In this document: one piece after another, positions 12,301-23,424 of the stretch
How positions within the stretch are numbered: position 1 is the first letter of the stretch
Layout: every line of letters begins with the position of its first letter
NCBI RefSeq assembly: GCF_000002425.4
Contig: NC_037264.1
Span: 14,105,262 to 14,169,261 of the forward strand
DNA length: 64,000 bases
Direction of reading: 5' to 3'
DNA from: Physcomitrium patens
Lineage: Eukaryota > Streptophyta > Bryopsida > Funariales > Funariaceae
Notes under the pieces: generated by a model
What the model saw: only the letters and a program-made list of their open reading frames with translations
What the model was told of the DNA's origin: nothing
The model's database searches: none
Made by a program: the position numbers and the translations under genes

Positions 12301-14180
12301 AGATAAGAAAGTATCAATTTTTTATATAAAATTATCCTTATAGAGATAAATATATCATTACGTAAGTCCTAAGTACCAAAAAATATCCAAAATATGATAA
12401 AAATTTTTGAATGTCTAAAGTGAATTCTCTCCAAACTACAACAATTCATATCTCACAATCAAACTATCCAAGCAAAATAAAATTGTACATAAAATATAGA
12501 TATATTTTAAACAACTATTAAAATAATTTTTAACTACAAATTTATTGTGGATCTTGAGATATTGCCAAAATCCTAATACTAGCTTCAAATCTTGCTTACA
12601 TACATCCACATTCAATTTTCTTCATATCTCCTAGATTAAGTATTCAAATATCATAAAATTTTGAAATATAGCTTTTTAATCTAATAATTGTCAACTTTAA
12701 AAATTTTGAATTAAAAATTCATTGAGAAACTCAAGATATGGCTCTAACCATTACTATCAATAAAATGACTCACTTATTGCCTTTGAAATACATGTATACT
12801 CTTCAATGCTCTATAATTCCTTCATACAAACTCCAAATGTAACAATTCTTTCATAAAAAATATATGTCTTAAAATCACCCTTGCAACTGCATCTTCTAAT
12901 CTTCAAAAGCTATTGTCTAACTTCTTATATCTTCAAAAGAGCAACAACATATCTTAAAAGATATCATAACTTCAAATGGCTATAACTTTTGTATTCTAAT
13001 TTCAAACCTTCTAAATTTTTCACATGAATTGTAGTTCAAATTCTAAACCTTATAACTTTTGCTTTTGATTCTCAAATATTTTTTTTGAAGTTACCAAAAT
13101 TCTTGTTTAGGTTGCAAGTAGCCTATTGAAAGCCTATTAGATATGGCCTTCGACCAATAGAGATGAAGCCCTTTATCCCTTGCCTTCATCCCCCATACCT
13201 TGCTTTCATCCCTCCAAATAAGATTTTTAGTAGTTTGGATCTTCATCTTTAAGTTCCTATCTTTTCTAAAACTTTATATTAAATATCCAAATCTTATATG
13301 ATTTAAATACTAAAATCAAAATAACTAAATTTCAATATAAATTTTCTTACATCAAATTTTTTAAAATTAACATATTAATTATTCTAATACACATCAAGTC
13401 TTATAAACATATTATATATTTTAATTAATAATAACATACTATAAGAAATTGTAATAAAATATTATATTATATTAAATAGGATTATTATTTTAGAAATATC
13501 AATGATAAAAAAAACATAAATGGTGTTTAAATTTCTATTTTTTATATTTCATCTATATAATTTTATACATATTATAAAAATTTAAATTATTAGTTTAATT
13601 GAGGCTATAATATAAATTAATACTTCCAATTGAATCAAGATCTTATTTGATGTGATATAAAAGTTTGCAATGTTGGTTAAAAAGGATCAATTGACTTCTA
13701 TTTCATCTCTCATGGATTACTTATATAAAATAAGAGGGTTACAAACTCTTAGTAAAAAAGAAGAATTAGTACAATAAAAAATATTGTAATTTTTTAAAAT
13801 AGCAAATTAATAGATAAAAAGAAGTTATTAAAAGATGTATTGTTTAAAAAGAATTGTGTATTGGAGTAGAAAAGCACAAGCAGTGTGCTCCATAAACTGC
13901 TTTTGGAGCAATTAAAAGATAAAATAATTTCATCACTAGATCATTTTTAAATAAAAAAACTATATAATTTTTTTTTAACCTTTGTTATTTATTTTGAATT
14001 ATTTTATAATATAAATAGTAGTTTAGAAGGTATAGAAGAAAAATATAATCAATTGGCCATATATTTGATAAAGTATTGCTGTTGATAGATAGTCTTAAAG
14101 ATTTTTGTTTATTTCTTTTGATCATCACCAAAATGCTTATACAACCAAGCATAGTAAAGGTTCTAAAAGAAAAGATAATA
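9358..14180. other. Decayed element DNA; possible LINE ORF1 or gag relic at 9,600-10,530
   Basis: The stretch is AT-rich and has no intact gene. Between about 9,600 and 10,530 the plus strand reads as a broken protein. It has a leucine-rich heptad-like part, a WASRR-like segment and a C-x-x-Y...FGHKEC motif that resembles a decayed zinc knuckle. That would fit the first ORF of a LINE or an element gag, but I cannot name a family. The remainder (10,530-14,180) shows only scattered short ORFs, the longest being 76 codons on the minus strand (11,090-11,320), with no recognisable domain. Confidence 0.35.
10433..10509. repeat. Inverted repeat, 22-nt arms with one mismatch
   Basis: The left arm 10,433-10,454 and right arm 10,488-10,509 are reverse complements with one mismatch (the core is GGACATAAAGAATGCATATA on the left). 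The 33-nt loop region and its edges carry ATTGCCAATCC twice as a direct repeat. The structure could form a hairpin or record a small inverted duplication. Confidence 0.85.
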
Positions 14181-14261
14181 AATTTAAGTTGAGAGCTCTA
14201 ATGTAATAGGACATAGATAGGATGGTTGTATTATTTGCACATAAAGATATGTAGTTGGAGT

Positions 14262-14436
14262 CGTTTTTGAAAAACTTCTAGAATTTAGGTTAATATAATA
14301 GTTCATATAGGATCTACTATAGAACCTTCTAGAAATACTTAAGGAAATTATTATAGTGAAGCCCATCTCTAGAACTTTCTATAAGGGCAATTATTTTAGT
14401 GAGGCTCACCATTAAAGATATTTTAGAAAGTTCTAG
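14262..14436. promoter_or_regulatory. Repeats of about 51 bp with heat-shock-element-like motifs
   Basis: Four GAA/TTC clusters occur at almost regular spacing, with TTC triplets at 14,276, 14,327, 14,377 and 14,431. The second (14,321-14,335, AGAACCTTCTAGAAA) is a perfect nGAAnnTTCnnGAAn trimer. The others are a TTCTAGAA core, GAACTTTC and GAAAGTTC. The sequence between them is also similar from unit to unit (ATTATTATAGTGAAGCCCA and ATTATTTTAGTGAGGCTCA), so this is an imperfect tandem repeat of about 51 bp. Known heat-shock factors bind this trimer, and the Arabidopsis Copia element ONSEN carries such motifs in its LTR. Here function is only inferred. Confidence 0.5.
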
Positions 14437-15585
14437 GATAATTGAACAAAGTCTTAATATGACTATCTAAGACCATTTGGAGCATTTGGTCAGGTATGGC
14501 TTCAAATTCATTTTCTTAGTAAAGTTTGGTTTTCTTGTTTCATTTTATTTGGTTTTGTTTGGTTCTATTCTCTTTTATACAGTTTTATCTTTCATGTTGC
14601 ATTTTGTTTAGTTACTTTCAGTTTTGTTTTAGTGTGCTTGGTCTTACATTGTGTTGATATCTTTGTTGTTATGGATTTGGTATGGTTTTAGTCCATTGAA
14701 TATTTGATCTTGCTTCATCTAACACATTAGTGAGGTGGCCAATGCTTAAGTTTTCCATATAAATAAGTTAAGTACTTTGTAAAAAATCAACTTAAGATTC
14801 TTAACTAAAATATACATGTACAATTATTTTACAAAGATACAAAAAACTTCAATCATTTTTAGGATAATGTATGCATATGCTTAATTTTTTATTATAAATA
14901 TTAAAAGATAAAATATCATGGGTATTCTACATAAGAATATCATAGATGATCCTATAATATTAGTCTTATAAATAGAAATCAATGATCAATTGAACACAAA
15001 GAATAAATATATATTTTTTTTAAAAAAACCACTGCTTGTTTATCCAATATACGAAGAAGAAAGAAGAACATGTAATCTATAAATTAAGTTGTGATATATT
15101 TTTAACTAACAAAGAACTATATTTTGCCTTAATAAAATATATAAATGCAATGGACATAATTTACTCTATTTTCATGCTATTATCTTAAGCCACTTTATCT
15201 ACCTATAATTTTGCATCTATTAAAAAAACAAAAAGATTGCAATTCTTAAGGAGGTTCAGACTTTGAAGGAGTTTCTATCGTTAAAGGTATCAAGACTTCC
15301 AAGATTGTTTGGTATATAAGATTACCTTCAAATCCAAAGAACTTATAAGAATAATTTTTATACTCATTGAACTGTCAAACAAAGGTAATGTTTAGAAAGA
15401 AAGATTAATTTTTATAAAGTCTATAAAAAAATACTTAAAAATTTAAATAAATAAATAAAAATTGACATATAAATAATGATAATAAATTGAATAAGATAAA
15501 ATCAAACCATGATTATATATGGGAGAGAAGAAGAAGGCCTTGCATGTATAACAAAAGCTCCATATAATTTGATAAATCAATAGAG
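14437..15585. other. AT-rich element-like DNA, no gene
   Basis: This follows the repeat cluster. The part at 14,500-14,720 is T-rich with repeated TTTGGTTTTG-like words, as in some LTR or leader regions. No ORF, primer site or LTR end is certain. It ends at the minus-strand LTR of Gypsy copy B. Confidence 0.35.
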
Positions 15586-15862
15586 TGTCAAGGACAAGAA
15601 CTCAAAGAAGATATGTTAAAAAGTAGAAAATGAATCGAAAATAGATGACAAATTAAAAATAAGAAAGTAAATATATTTAATAAAATAATTAATACATGGC
15701 TAATATTTTGGCCAAGTTTCTAACCTATCAACCATCTATAGATATGTATAAAGGTGAAATACATTGATTAAGCTTCTAAAAAGATTTTCTAAAAGATATT
15801 ATTAAATAAAATTATTTTTATCAATTTTTACTTATTTATATTATACAAATAATTACATACAA
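15586..15862 (-). repeat. 3' LTR of Gypsy copy B, internally deleted
   Basis: It starts TGTCAAGGACAAGAACTC, the reverse complement of the LTR end of copy C. It then skips roughly 250 bp relative to the other LTR of copy B (27,007-27,540) and resumes at the ATACATGGCTAATATTTTGGCC block, which matches CACATGGTTAATTTTTTGATC there. The outer end near 15,862 is approximate. Confidence 0.65.
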
Positions 15863-16304
15863 GGCATTTGTAATTTCCATTAAGGCCTTGAGGCCTTTGT
15901 AACTTCCTTTAAATAAAACTTTATGAAGAGTCATTTCTACCTCTAATGAAATTACCAAACATTAGGAGTCTCTTCCAAGGTCATGATACCAAATAAATTG
16001 TATCTCGCCATCTATTTGAAGAAGAATATGTCATTCTTGAAGGTCTTTATCTTAATTATGCTACCTCAAAGGCTATAAAAATTACAATGTCTCCTCCGAT
16101 AAGCTAATAAATAATGATTTTTGAGTTGAATCTAGTAGTTGTTGATTCTCCATCTTTTAAGTACTACAAACATATAGAAGCTATAAACAAGGATATAAGA
16201 TTAGATGTAATCTTTTCTAAACTCCAATTCTATTATAATAAAGATTTACTATCTTTTATCTTGATTTTAATGGATGTTGTTGATGAAATGCATAAACCTC
16301 TTTA

Positions 16305-16864
16305 TGTCATGGACATACTCATGTAAGCTAGTAATAACTATACAAATAGGTGGAAGTAAGTAAAAGTAGATAAAAGTAAGTTAATTCTATAGTATTTAAT
16401 ATGGAAGCTTCCTAGAAGCTTCATAGATGCTGCTTTGACTTCATAGGTATCTTTAATTGACTTTTTGGATTAAAAACGTAGTCAACAAGTTAGCCATGTG
16501 CCACACATATTATTAGCATGAAGATCAAGCTAACTATGTAGCCCACACGTAGAAAAACTTGCCTTGTAAGTCAAGGCATGTGTCCTACAAAGTCAACACA
16601 TATTGGAGGTCCTATAGAACGTCGCCACATAGCCCCTAGTTAGATAGTATATATAGAGACAAGAGTGAAGCCCTCTTCACTCTTGACAACTCTTTTCTTG
16701 CTTCCAGTCTAGTTTCAAGGGTCTCTAGTTTTCTTATCTTTTGGCAATAGCCATTCTAGTTTCTCTTTCAATATACATACTTATTTATTTATATTTTGTT
16801 ACCTTTCTTTGAGTGAAGGCTCACTTATCTGAATTGCTTTTACACCAAGTTCTTGTCTTAGACA
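16305..16864 (+). repeat. 5' LTR of Gypsy copy C
   Basis: It is 560 bp, begins TGTCATGGACAT and ends TTCTTGTCTTAGACA, and pairs with 22,132-22,691. A TATATATAG promoter-like box lies at about 16,648. Two palindromes GAAGCTTC (16,404-16,411) and GAAGCTTC (16,415-16,422) sit three bases apart and resemble half heat-shock elements. Confidence 0.92.
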
Positions 16865-16883
16865 GATTGACAAGAGTACACCT

Positions 16884-16897
16884 ACAATATCAGAGCT
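16884..16897 (+). other. Primer binding site, tRNA-Met type, decayed
   Basis: ACAATATCAGAGCT resembles the common TGGTATCAGAGC site that pairs with the 3' end of initiator tRNA-Met. It starts about 19 bases after the LTR end, which is further than the usual few bases. Confidence 0.6.
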
Positions 16898-17076
16898 TTA
16901 TCTAATCTTGATTAAGAATGGATTATCCCTTTTTCTTGATAAGATATAAGCATATTAGAAGTTGCAGATTATCCTCTTCTAAAGTAATATTGTCCTTAGT
17001 ATTTTCTTTATTCCCAAACCCTCTCTTCTATTTGTCTTGAGTGATATTAGACATCTTTTCTCTTTTAAGTGTTATC

Positions 17077-20000
17077 ATGGCAGAATTTGTTGAAATAAAG
17101 AGTGCAATGGCACAAATGCAAGAGCAATTGAGGGAATTAATGCTTGCGATGCATCAACTCAATTTACCACCACAAGGAGCAACAAAATTGGTAGGAAGTG
17201 AAGATATAGAAATGGTTGGAGCTGCTTCACCATCTGCACCAAACCATGTCCTTTTTCCTATGGTGGAATGCCCTTCAAATGTTAGAGAACTAAGAATTAC
17301 CCTACCCAAGAAGTTTGATGGCACCAGATCCAAGTTTCAAGGATTTTTCAATCAAATGTAACTTTTGATTGAACTTCAACCTCAAAGCTATCCAATTCCA
17401 TGATCGCAAGTCAGATTCATTAGTACGCTTCTTTCAGATTCAGCACTATCGTGGTTTTCATCTTTTCTTAAACGATGAGATCCAATATTGGACAATCAAG
17501 AGGCTTTTCTGGCAGAATTTTGATCCATGTATGGAGAACATGATGCAATTCGTGTTGCAACCAATAAGATCTATATTTTTCAACAAGGCAATCAATCAGT
17601 AACGTTGTATGCTTCACAATTTTGACAACTTGTAACTGATATCAAGTGAGCTGCAATTATTAGCCAATTTCTCTACAGATTACAATATGAGGTAAAAAAA
17701 TTAATGCTCAACTTACCTGATCCTCAAACATTGAGTCAAGCAATTGACTTTGCTGTGAAGTGCGACAATCGCCTTTTTGAATTTCGATTTGAGAATCGTA
17801 CAAGTGGACCTTAACGTAATCATAATTCAATGGCAACACCAACACCTCTTCAACACATACATTTGGAAGTAGAGGATATGCAAATTAATGTAGTATGTTT
17901 CAATTCTCTTACTGAGCAAGAAAAGCCTTGTCGTCGTCAAGAAGGATTATGTTTATATTGTGGAGAACCAAAGCACACTGCTCAACATTATCCAAAGAAA
18001 TGATGCAATTACAAAATGAGGAGTATGGCTATCAAAGAAGACAATATGTCAGAAAATGAGTTTGTCCAGCTACAATAGGGACCGTGCAGCTGGAACCTTG
18101 CACAACATCTAGTAAAGGTCCTATTCTCTCCTCAGAGCCCTTTTCTTGTTTTACATTAAATGTTATTTTAGGACCTAAACATTACAAAGTCTCTGCCTTA
18201 TTAGATTCAGGAGCCTCAGCGTGTTTTTTAGATGAAGAATTTATTAAAAGACATAGCATATCTTTAGTAAAGAAAACTAAACCTGTTCATATAGAAGTCA
18301 TAGATGGTCGTCCATTGTCTTCTAGAGATATTACTTACGAAATCCTTCCTATAAAAGTAATAATCAATGATCATAATAGTTTTGTAGTATTTAATATCAT
18401 TAGATCTCCCTCTAATCCAGTCATTTTAGGTTTATCATGGTTAAAAAAATACAACCCTCAAATAGATTGGATTTTTCAAACTCTTACTTTTTTTAAAAGT
18501 ATAACTAACAATGTAGTTAATCAAGTAGAGAGTCATAAGTCCAGTTCAATTAAACCCATATTTATAGATGCAAAAACTTTCTTGCATGCTGCTATGAAAG
18601 AATCACCATATATTATTTATGCCACACCTGTTTCTACTGGTGAAAAGACTTCAAGTGGTTTTCCAAGCCAATATCAAGAATTTCAAGATGTATTCGAAGA
18701 AAAAGAATGCAGATACACTCCTGGAACCGCATCCCTATGATTGCTCAATTGACCTTCAAGAAGGAGCACAATCGCTATTTGGACCAATTTATAGTTTATC
18801 ACAAAATGAATTAACTGAACTAAAGGAGTATATTGAAAAAAATCTAGCTAAGAATTTCATATGCCATTCTAAATCTCCGACAGGAGCTCCAATTTTCTTT
18901 GTGAAGAAAAAAGATGGATCATTGCGGATGTGTGTTGATTATCGAGGACTCAACAAGATTACCATCAAGAATAGGTATCTACTACCTTTAATATCTGGAC
19001 TTCTTGATCAGCTGAATCAAGCTAAGATCTATACAAAAATAGATCTCCGGGGAGCATACAATCTAGTATGCATCAAAGAAGGAGATGAATGGAAGACTGC
19101 GTTTTGAACTAGGTATAGATATTTTGAATACAACGTCATGCCTTTTGGACTTACAAATGCACCAGCAGCTTTTCAACATCTAATGAATGATGTTTTTCGA
19201 GAATTTTTGGATGATTTTGTGGTATGTTATCTACACGACATCTTGATCTATTCTAAGAATCCAGAAGAATATGAACTTTATGTTCGTTGTCTGTTACAAA
19301 AATTAAGAGATACAGGACTCTATGCCAGGATAGAAAAGTGTATATTCCACACTACTCAAGTCGATTTCTTAAGTTACATCATTTCAAATGATGGACTTAT
19401 GATGGATCCTAAGAAAGTTCAAACTATTATAGATTGGAAGATTCTAAAAATGATAAGAGATATCCAATGTTTTTTGGGATTTGCCAACTACTATCGAATC
19501 TTTGTCAAAGACTTCTCTCGAGTTGTAGCTCCACTTACACATTTGACTTGTAAAGACAAACTCCAATGGAATCAAGAAATCGAAGTTGCTTTTGAATCTT
19601 TGAAGACAGCATTTGTTTCTGCACCAATCTTGTATCGTGTTGATTTTTTCAAAGCATTCTTTATGGAAACATATACATCAGACTTTGCTCTAGGTGTGGT
19701 TTTATCACAAATGGGAACAGATGACAAACTTCATCTAATAGCCTTTCATTGAAAAAAATCCCCAACAACAGAAATCAATTATGAGATCCACGATAAAGAA
19801 CTTCTTGCAATCATGGATTCTTTTCAAGAATGGCATCATTATCTAGAAGGCACTTCCAATCCAATCATCGTATATACAGATCACAAGAACCTCGAGTATT
19901 TTATGTCAGCACGCATATTAAATCAACATCAAGCTTGTTGGAACATGTCTTTATCAAGATTCGAGTTCATCATCACTTATCGACCAAAAAAACAACAAGG

Positions 20001-21552
20001 TTTGTCCGATGCCTTGTCTAGACGTTCTTATCTTGCACCAAAAGAAGGAGATGCAACTTTTGAGCAACAAAGAACGGTACTCTTGAAGCTCGAGCAATTT
20101 CATCTTCGAGCAATAAAATCAACATTGACTATTGATTTAACTTTTCTTAAATAAGTCCAGTTAAGTATGTCTTGAGACCCTCTTATTCATGATATCAAGA
20201 ATAATTCTTCTAAATCTCATCATCCCTCTAAATTTGAATTCAAGAATAATCTACTCTATTTCGAAGGACGCCTATATGTTCTAGAAAGAGAAGCACGTTT
20301 ATGTATTCTTCAAGCTCGTTGCGACTTCCCAGCAGTAGGATATTTTAGATATAATAAGACTTTGGAGCTGATATCTAGGGATTTTTGGTGGCCTCAAATG
20401 AGAAAGGCAGTCAAAGATTTTGTATAATCATGTGATGTTTGTTCAAGATCAAAAACTCCTCGTCATCGACTTTTTGGACTTCTTCAGCCATTATCCATTC
20501 CAGAACAATCATGGTCTTTTGTTTCTATGGACTTCATCACGGATCTTCCAATCTCAGGTTCTTACGACTCTATATTCATGATAGTAGATCGTTTTACCAA
20601 GATGGTAAATTTTGTACCATGTACAAAATCTATCACAGGTGAAGAAATAGCTAAGCTCTTTCTTGACAATATCTATCGCTATCATGGATTATCCAAGGAT
20701 ATTATATTAGATAGGAGAACTTAATTTGTATCAAGATTTTGGCAGACTCTTTTCAAGATTCTTAAAGTGGATGTAAAACTATCTTCAACATTCCATCCTC
20801 AAACTGATCGACAAACGGAGCATGTTAATCAAGTTTTGGAGCAATATTTAAGATGTACCATTAATTACCAACAAGATGATTGGACAACTCTTTTGCCATT
20901 GGCAAAGTTTACTTACAATAACATGGTACATTCTTCTACAAAACAAACACCTTTCTTTACTAATTATGGTTATCATCCATGACTTGATATTTTTGACTTT
21001 TTAAAAGTTGATAATCCTGTTGTGAAAGATTTGGCGATTCATTTATCAGAGCTACATGCAACGATGAAGACGCAGTTAAAAGAGGCTCAGGAACAACAAA
21101 AGAGCAATGCGGATGTCTATCGAAAGGAACAACCATCATTCTTCTTGGGTGATAAGGTATGGCTACTTTGTCATAATATCAAGACCACTCATCCTTGTAA
21201 CAAGTTGGACTATCGAAGGCTTGGACCATTTTCTATTTCTGCACAAATCAATCCAGTTGCATATCGTTTACATCTACCGGAGTCAATGAAAATCCATCCT
21301 GTATTCCACGTATTTTTTCTTGAACCATACAAGATAGTGGACATACCAAAAAGATAACAAGCTCCACCTCCTCCTATAGAAGTAGACAATAATGAAGAGT
21401 TTGAAGTAGAAGAAGTCTTAGATTCAAGGCGGCACCAAAATAAATTGAAATATCTTATCCATTGGCATGGATATGATATTAGTGAATGCACATGGGAGCC
21501 AATAAAGAATCTTACAAATGCAGCAAAGGCGGTGGAGACTTTTTATCGATGA
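17077..21552 (+). pseudogene. Gag-pol polyprotein of Gypsy copy C with chromodomain
   Basis: The domains run in order. Gag starts at the ATG at 17,077 and includes a CCHC knuckle (17,950-17,991) whose last Cys codon now reads Tyr. The aspartic protease has LDSGA at about 18,218. Reverse transcriptase covers about 18,770-19,560, with VDYRGLN, MPFGLTNAP and the active site YLHD (19,228-19,239) instead of YLDD. RNase H spans about 19,650-20,030. The integrase zinc region lies around 20,300-20,450, and its core includes MDFITDLP, the second Asp in DRRT and Glu in QTEHVNQ. The chromodomain is at about 21,390-21,552, with the aromatic motifs YLIHWHGY and CTWEP. At least a dozen stops interrupt it, mostly TAA or TGA in place of CAA, CGA or TGG. 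An extra A near 18,700 shifts the frame between protease and RT. Reverse transcription needs both Asp of YxDD, so it should be inactive. Confidence 0.9.
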
Positions 21553-21667
21553 CATCCATCAAAATCAAGATGAAAATCTTTTTTATAAAAGAAACAACAT
21601 CTAAGCAAGATAACATTCTACTTCCAATCCTTCTTCGTAGCTTCTTTGTAGTTGTAACACTCAGGAG

Positions 21668-21964
21668 ATGGAAAACCAACAACCAACGGATTCATCTCAA
21701 GAGCCTTCATTTGCTCACCTGTCGGATGAGACATTACAATTGTTTCAACCTTCAAGACGATGCAATCGAGATGAAGATCTTCAAGAACGACATGTTCTTC
21801 TTCAAATAGATGGCGAGATACAACGCGTTTGGTATCATGATTTGGGAAGAGACTCCCGATGTTTGGTGATTTTACTTGAGGTAGGAACAACTCCTTATGG
21901 TATTCCAAATGTTCTATTCGAAAGAAGTTATAAGGGCTTCAACAATGATCAAAAAATTGGGTGA
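21668..21964 (+). CDS. Extra ORF downstream of the chromodomain, unknown function
   Basis: A 98-codon ORF starts at the ATG at 21,668, about 115 bases after the chromodomain and in a different frame. The product is acidic and polar, starts MENQQPTDSSQEPS, and holds the phrases LSDETLQLF, DEDLQERHVLLQIDGEIQ and VWYHDLGRDSRCLVILLEVG. The readable similarity goes on past the stop (21,962-21,964) to about 22,100, so the original protein was probably near 140 residues. Equivalent sequences occur in copy A (about 5,948-6,390) and copy B (15,880-16,304, minus strand), always between chromodomain and 3' LTR. No catalytic motif, zinc finger or membrane segment is seen. It could be a second protein of the element or a C-terminal part of pol reached by splicing or frameshift. 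Confidence 0.55.
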   Translation: MENQQPTDSSQEPSFAHLSDETLQLFQPSRRCNRDEDLQERHVLLQIDGEIQRVWYHDLGRDSRCLVILLEVGTTPYGIPNVLFERSYKGFNNDQKIG

Positions 21965-22116
21965 TCTTCCCGCCCTGGTATGGGACACTACTGATGGTTG
22001 AGAGGCCCTATCAATTATCTTCGAAGAGAATAAAGATCAGAGTATGTGGCGAATACAATTCGTCGCATCATAGATTTCTTCAACATATGATGATCGCTCC
22101 TTGTGGAACTCGTCCC

Positions 22117-22131
22117 TAGAAGGGCGGGTAA
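22117..22131 (+). other. Polypurine tract of Gypsy copy C
   Basis: The purine-rich AGAAGGGCGGGTAA lies directly before the 3' LTR start TGTCACGG, the expected place for plus-strand priming. Confidence 0.75.
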
Positions 22132-22691
22132 TGTCACGGACATACTCATGTAAGCTAGTATTTACATATACAAATAGGTGGAAGTAAGTAAAAGTAGGTA
22201 AAAGTAAGTTAATTCTATAGTATTTAATATGGAAGCTTCTTAGAAGCTTCATAGATGCTGCTTTGACTTCATAGGTGTCTTTAATTGACTTTTTGGATTA
22301 GAAACGTGGTCAACAAGTTGGCCATGTGCCACACATGTTGTTAGCTTGAAAATCAAGCTAACTATGTGGCCCACATGTAAAAAAACTTGCCTTGTAAGTC
22401 AAGGCATGTATCCTACAAAGTCAACACATATCGGAGGTCCTATAGAACGTCGCCACGTAGCCCCTAGTTAGATAGTATATATAGAGACAAGAGTGAAGCC
22501 ATCTTCACTCTTGTCAACTCCTTTCTTGCTTCCAGTCTAGTTTCAAGGGTCTCTAGTTTTCTTGTCTTTTGGCAATAGCCATTCTATTTCTCTTTCAATA
22601 TACATACTTATTTATTTATATTTTGTTACCTTTCTTTAAGTGAAGGCTTATTTGTCTGAATTATTTTTTCATTGAGTTCTTGTCCTTGACA
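22132..22691 (+). repeat. 3' LTR of Gypsy copy C
   Basis: It is 560 bp, begins TGTCACGGACAT and ends TTCTTGTCCTTGACA. It retains CpG-containing words (TGTCACGG, GCCACGTAGCC) that have become TG or CA in the 5' LTR. Confidence 0.92.
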
Positions 22692-23260
22692 CCTTATCTA
22701 TATTTACAAGATTCTTTGTTGGCTTTCATATGTATTCACTAATATCATATCCGTGTCAATGAACAAGATATTCCAACCTATTTTAGCAGTGCTTTAAGTC
22801 TTAGATTTCATCCATGTCAAACTCTTTATTATTATTCACTTCTATATGAAGAAGTGATATTTATCTTTTTTTAAATATATTCATTGTTTTATATGGTTCA
22901 AGAAGAGACGTATGAAATGAAAGATGGATCTTCATAGACTTTGATATATGTAATTAATAGGCAACATGCTTGATTTATTTATAAATAAAAAATGATCTAA
23001 GTCTATAATAATTCAACTTATTACAAGAATGGCTAATATTAATATTGTAACAAAATAACCATATCTTGTTGCCTATATAGAATTGAGATTGCTCCTTATA
23101 ATATGCATCTGTATTGATCTTTTGTTATTCTTGAGCTTCTTTTAATTATACCTTTATTATTATATGAAGTTTATATAAAGAATTTGCAAAATCTTTTGCT
23201 CTAGAATTATCAACTTTTGAGAAGTCAAAAGTATCAAGATATAGATGATAATCATAATTA

Positions 23261-23262
<2 letters not shown>

Positions 23263-23293
<31 letters not shown>
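23263..23293. repeat. Poly-A tract, 31 nt, inside integrase of copy B
   Basis: The run sits where copy C reads ACCTTTCTTTAC (opposite strand), so it probably grew from a short T-rich word of the element. Confidence 0.9.
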
Positions 23294-23295
<2 letters not shown>

Positions 23296-23424
23296 TTTGT
23301 TACATAGAAGAATATATCATATTATTATAAGCAAAATTTGCTAATGGCAAAAAAATTGTCTAATTACCTTGTTGGTAGTTGATGGTACATCTTAAATATT
23401 ATTCTTAAAACTTAATTTACATAC

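Larger units (their letters stand above)
16305..22691 (+). mobile_element. Gypsy chromovirus copy C, complete but non-autonomous, nested in copy B
   Basis: This is a full-length LTR element. It has 560-bp LTRs on both sides that start TGTCA and end with GACA or TGACA, a tRNA-Met-like primer site, one gag-pol coding region ending in a chromodomain, an extra ORF, a purine tract and the 3' LTR. The flanks carry CTTTA (16,300-16,304) and CCTTA (22,692-22,696), a 5-bp target duplication with one mismatch. Joining the flanks restores the continuous minus-strand sequence of copy B. The two LTRs differ by roughly 30-40 changes by eye, mostly transitions, so the insertion is not recent. Premature stops, a frameshift and a changed RT active site make it unable to move by itself. 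Confidence 0.92.

Noticed and set aside
13860..13920. Possible hairpin around AAAAGCACAAGCAGTGTGCTCC
   Set aside because: The complementary parts are short and mismatched, not better than expected in such sequence.
19107..19140. Possible separate proteins at each open stretch of copy C
   Set aside because: The stretches are pieces of one polyprotein divided by in-frame stops. Domain order and continuity across the stops show a single broken gene.
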